From: Vibrio splendidus
GTDB taxonomy: Bacteria > Pseudomonadota > Gammaproteobacteria > Enterobacterales > Vibrionaceae
Direction of reading: 5' to 3'
Assembly (NCBI RefSeq): GCF_001557875.1
Contig: NZ_LNRF01000009.1
Coordinates: 124,001 to 188,000, forward strand
Length of the DNA stretch: 64,000 bases
This document shows, piece after piece, positions 62,723 to 64,000 of the stretch. Numbering within the stretch: the first letter of the stretch is position 1; every line of letters starts with the position of its first letter. The notes below the pieces were generated by a model. That model was given only the letters and a program-made list of their open reading frames with translations. It made no database searches and was not told where the DNA came from. The position numbers and the translations under genes are program-made.

Positions 62723-63661
62723 TCACCCTTTATAAATTTTCGGGTTAAACACGTCGCGTAACCAATCGCCTAATAGGTTAATAACTAGAACCAATGTTAC
62801 CAAAAGCACACCTGGGAATGCTGTGATCCACCATGCTCCTGAGAAAATGTAGTTAAAACCAGTACTGATCAGGGCGCCGAGTGACGGTTGGTCTACCGGA
62901 AGACCCAAACCTAGGAAAGAAAGTGCCGCCTCTGACATGATGGCATTTGCCACCTGTACCGTAGAGATAACCAAAATCGGTGATAAACAGTTAGGCAGAA
63001 TATGACGGAACATGATGCGAGGTGCTCGGAAGCCCATCACACGAGCCGCTTCTACGTACTCTTTCTTCTTCTCTGCCAATACCGATGCACGAATCGTACG
63101 AGCATACTGTGGCCATTCAGCAATACCGATGATCACCACCAGCATAACAACGGCATATTGCGCGTAGAAGTCACTACCGAAACTCGCCTTAAAGATGGCC
63201 GAAACAATGATCGCAACCATCATGGTTGAGAACGAAAGCTGAACATCGGCAAAACGCATCAGGAAGCTATCAATACGACCACCAAAGTAACCCGCAGACA
63301 GACCAATGATGATACCGAGAGTCAGCTGAAGGCCTACCGCTAGGAAACCGATCGTCAGTGACAGACGCGAGCCGTAAAGCATCGTAGATAAGATGTCACG
63401 ACCTTGCTCATCAGTACCCAGTAGGAAGCGTTCTTCGCCGTCTTCCATCCAAGATGGTGGCAACTCAGAATCCATGATATCGATAGACGTCACGTCATAC
63501 GGGTCTGTTGGCGCTAGAATCGGTGCCGCTAATGCCATCACAAGGAAAGCTGCAAAGATAGCGAAGCTCACCATTGCCACTTTATCGCGTAAGAAGTAGT
63601 ACAGAATGTCTGACTGCTTGAATCGCTCCCAACGAGATGGAGCTGTAGTTGTGTGTTCCAT
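62723..63661 (-). CDS. Peptide ABC transporter permease (DppC/OppC type)
   Basis: A 312-residue inner-membrane permease with six membrane segments and the N-terminal OppC segment (about 1-60). The EAA loop is present: EYVEAARVMGFRAPRIMFRHILPNCLSPIL (shortened). It pairs with the DppB-type gene 2 bases upstream. Substrate (dipeptide, oligopeptide or other) cannot be told from permease sequence. The transporter's ATPase and binding-protein genes lie outside the window. Confidence 0.92.
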   Translation of the reverse strand: MEHTTTAPSRWERFKQSDILYYFLRDKVAMVSFAIFAAFLVMALAAPILAPTDPYDVTSIDIMDSELPPSWMEDGEERFLLGTDEQGRDILSTMLYGSRLSLTIGFLAVGLQLTLGIIIGLSAGYFGGRIDSFLMRFADVQLSFSTMMVAIIVSAIFKASFGSDFYAQYAVVMLVVIIGIAEWPQYARTIRASVLAEKKKEYVEAARVMGFRAPRIMFRHILPNCLSPILVISTVQVANAIMSEAALSFLGLGLPVDQPSLGALISTGFNYIFSGAWWITAFPGVLLVTLVLVINLLGDWLRDVFNPKIYKG

Positions 63662-63663
63662 GA

Positions 63664-64000
63664 TTATGCTCCTTTCCCTGTAATATTCACTGTTGGGTTA
63701 ATGATGCCGTACAGCAGGTCAACAATGGTGTTCGTTACTACGAAGATCAGACCAACGAAGATAACGTATGCGGTAATCAGTGGAGTATCCACTCGGTTAA
63801 TCGCTTCAAGGAATAGAAAGCCGGTACCCGGCCACTGGAATACAGTTTCAGTCAAAATGGTGTAAGCCACCATTGTACCAATTTGAACACCACCAACCGT
63901 TAGTACAGGTAGCATTGTATTCTTCAGAGCGTGTTGGTAGTAAATCTTGTTCAGCGCTAGGCCTTTTGCTTTACCAAACTTGATGTATTCAGAGCTAAGA
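63664..64000 (-). CDS. Peptide ABC transporter permease (DppB/OppB type), C-terminal fragment
   Basis: About 111 C-terminal residues of a permease whose start is beyond the right edge. The EAA loop YIKFGKAKGLALNKIYYQHALKNT and the TETVFQWPGTGFLFLEAI and VVTNTIVDLLYGIINP segments are typical of DppB/OppB (parts listed separately). Stop codon lies 2 bases before the DppC-type gene, so both belong to one operon. Confidence 0.88.
   Translation of the reverse strand, partial: LSSEYIKFGKAKGLALNKIYYQHALKNTMLPVLTVGGVQIGTMVAYTILTETVFQWPGTGFLFLEAINRVDTPLITAYVIFVGLIFVVTNTIVDLLYGIINPTVNITGKGA

Overview
The window is core chromosome of a marine gammaproteobacterium of the genus Vibrio, probably of the V. 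splendidus/Harveyi side of the genus. The call rests on protein similarity that I recognise by reading (Eps-type type II secretion genes, HslR/HslO, PckA, TypA, NtrBC, UspA/UspB/FtnA, a Na+-NQR subunit), on a Vibrio-type long RyhB, and on moderate GC. It is genus-level inference; no rRNA or tRNA gene is present to refine it. I see no phage, integron, insertion sequence, CRISPR array or defence island. The window reads as ordinary housekeeping DNA with unusually good small-RNA content.

Layout. 1-5883 (minus): type II secretion operon gspC-D-E-F-G, with gspG cut by the window edge. 6172-9433 (plus): redox/heat-shock pair hslR-hslO, then pckA. 9588-15146: AsmA-like protein, a minus-strand run yihY-dtd-yiiD, a DUF2959 lipoprotein and a small P-loop NTPase. 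15376-22758: typA (minus), then the nitrogen module glnA, a DUF4124 protein, glnL(ntrB) and glnG(ntrC), with a sigma-54 promoter and NtrC-type palindromes. 22866-28977: a GGDEF-EAL protein (plus), then hemN, a DUF2489 protein, yihI and a methyltransferase (minus). 28978-35190: a small-RNA-rich stretch carrying a CsrB-type RNA, cytochrome c4, engB, Spot 42 (spf), polA with DnaA-box-like sites, and RyhB. 35187-44334: a GNAT protein, hemB, tatD, an unlisted 38-residue protein with a hairpin over its ribosome binding site, tatC-tatB-tatA, and ubiB-ubiJ-ubiE with rmuC. 44473-51049: two EamA transporters, a flavoprotein, uspB, ftnA, uspA, a Cys/Lys-rich protein with a Fur-like operator, and rsmJ. 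51150-64000: a second GGDEF/EAL protein with a periplasmic binding domain, asnC, prlC, rlmJ, gorA, a DUF6482 protein, an orphan full-length nqrB, a SPOR-type protein and the start of a dipeptide/oligopeptide ABC transporter, cut by the right edge.

How it works together. Three global regulatory RNAs lie within about 6 kb: CsrB (carbon/virulence control by titrating CsrA), Spot 42 (carbon catabolite control) and RyhB (iron sparing). Iron appears again at ftnA, hemB, hemN and the Fur-box gene at 49526. Nitrogen control is self-contained in the glnA-glnL-glnG block. The tat and ubi genes form adjacent same-strand groups. The most interesting non-routine items are the unlisted 38-residue ORF, the Fur-box Cys/Lys-rich protein, the orphan NqrB and the CsrB-type RNA. 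I did not find a convincing new multi-gene system.
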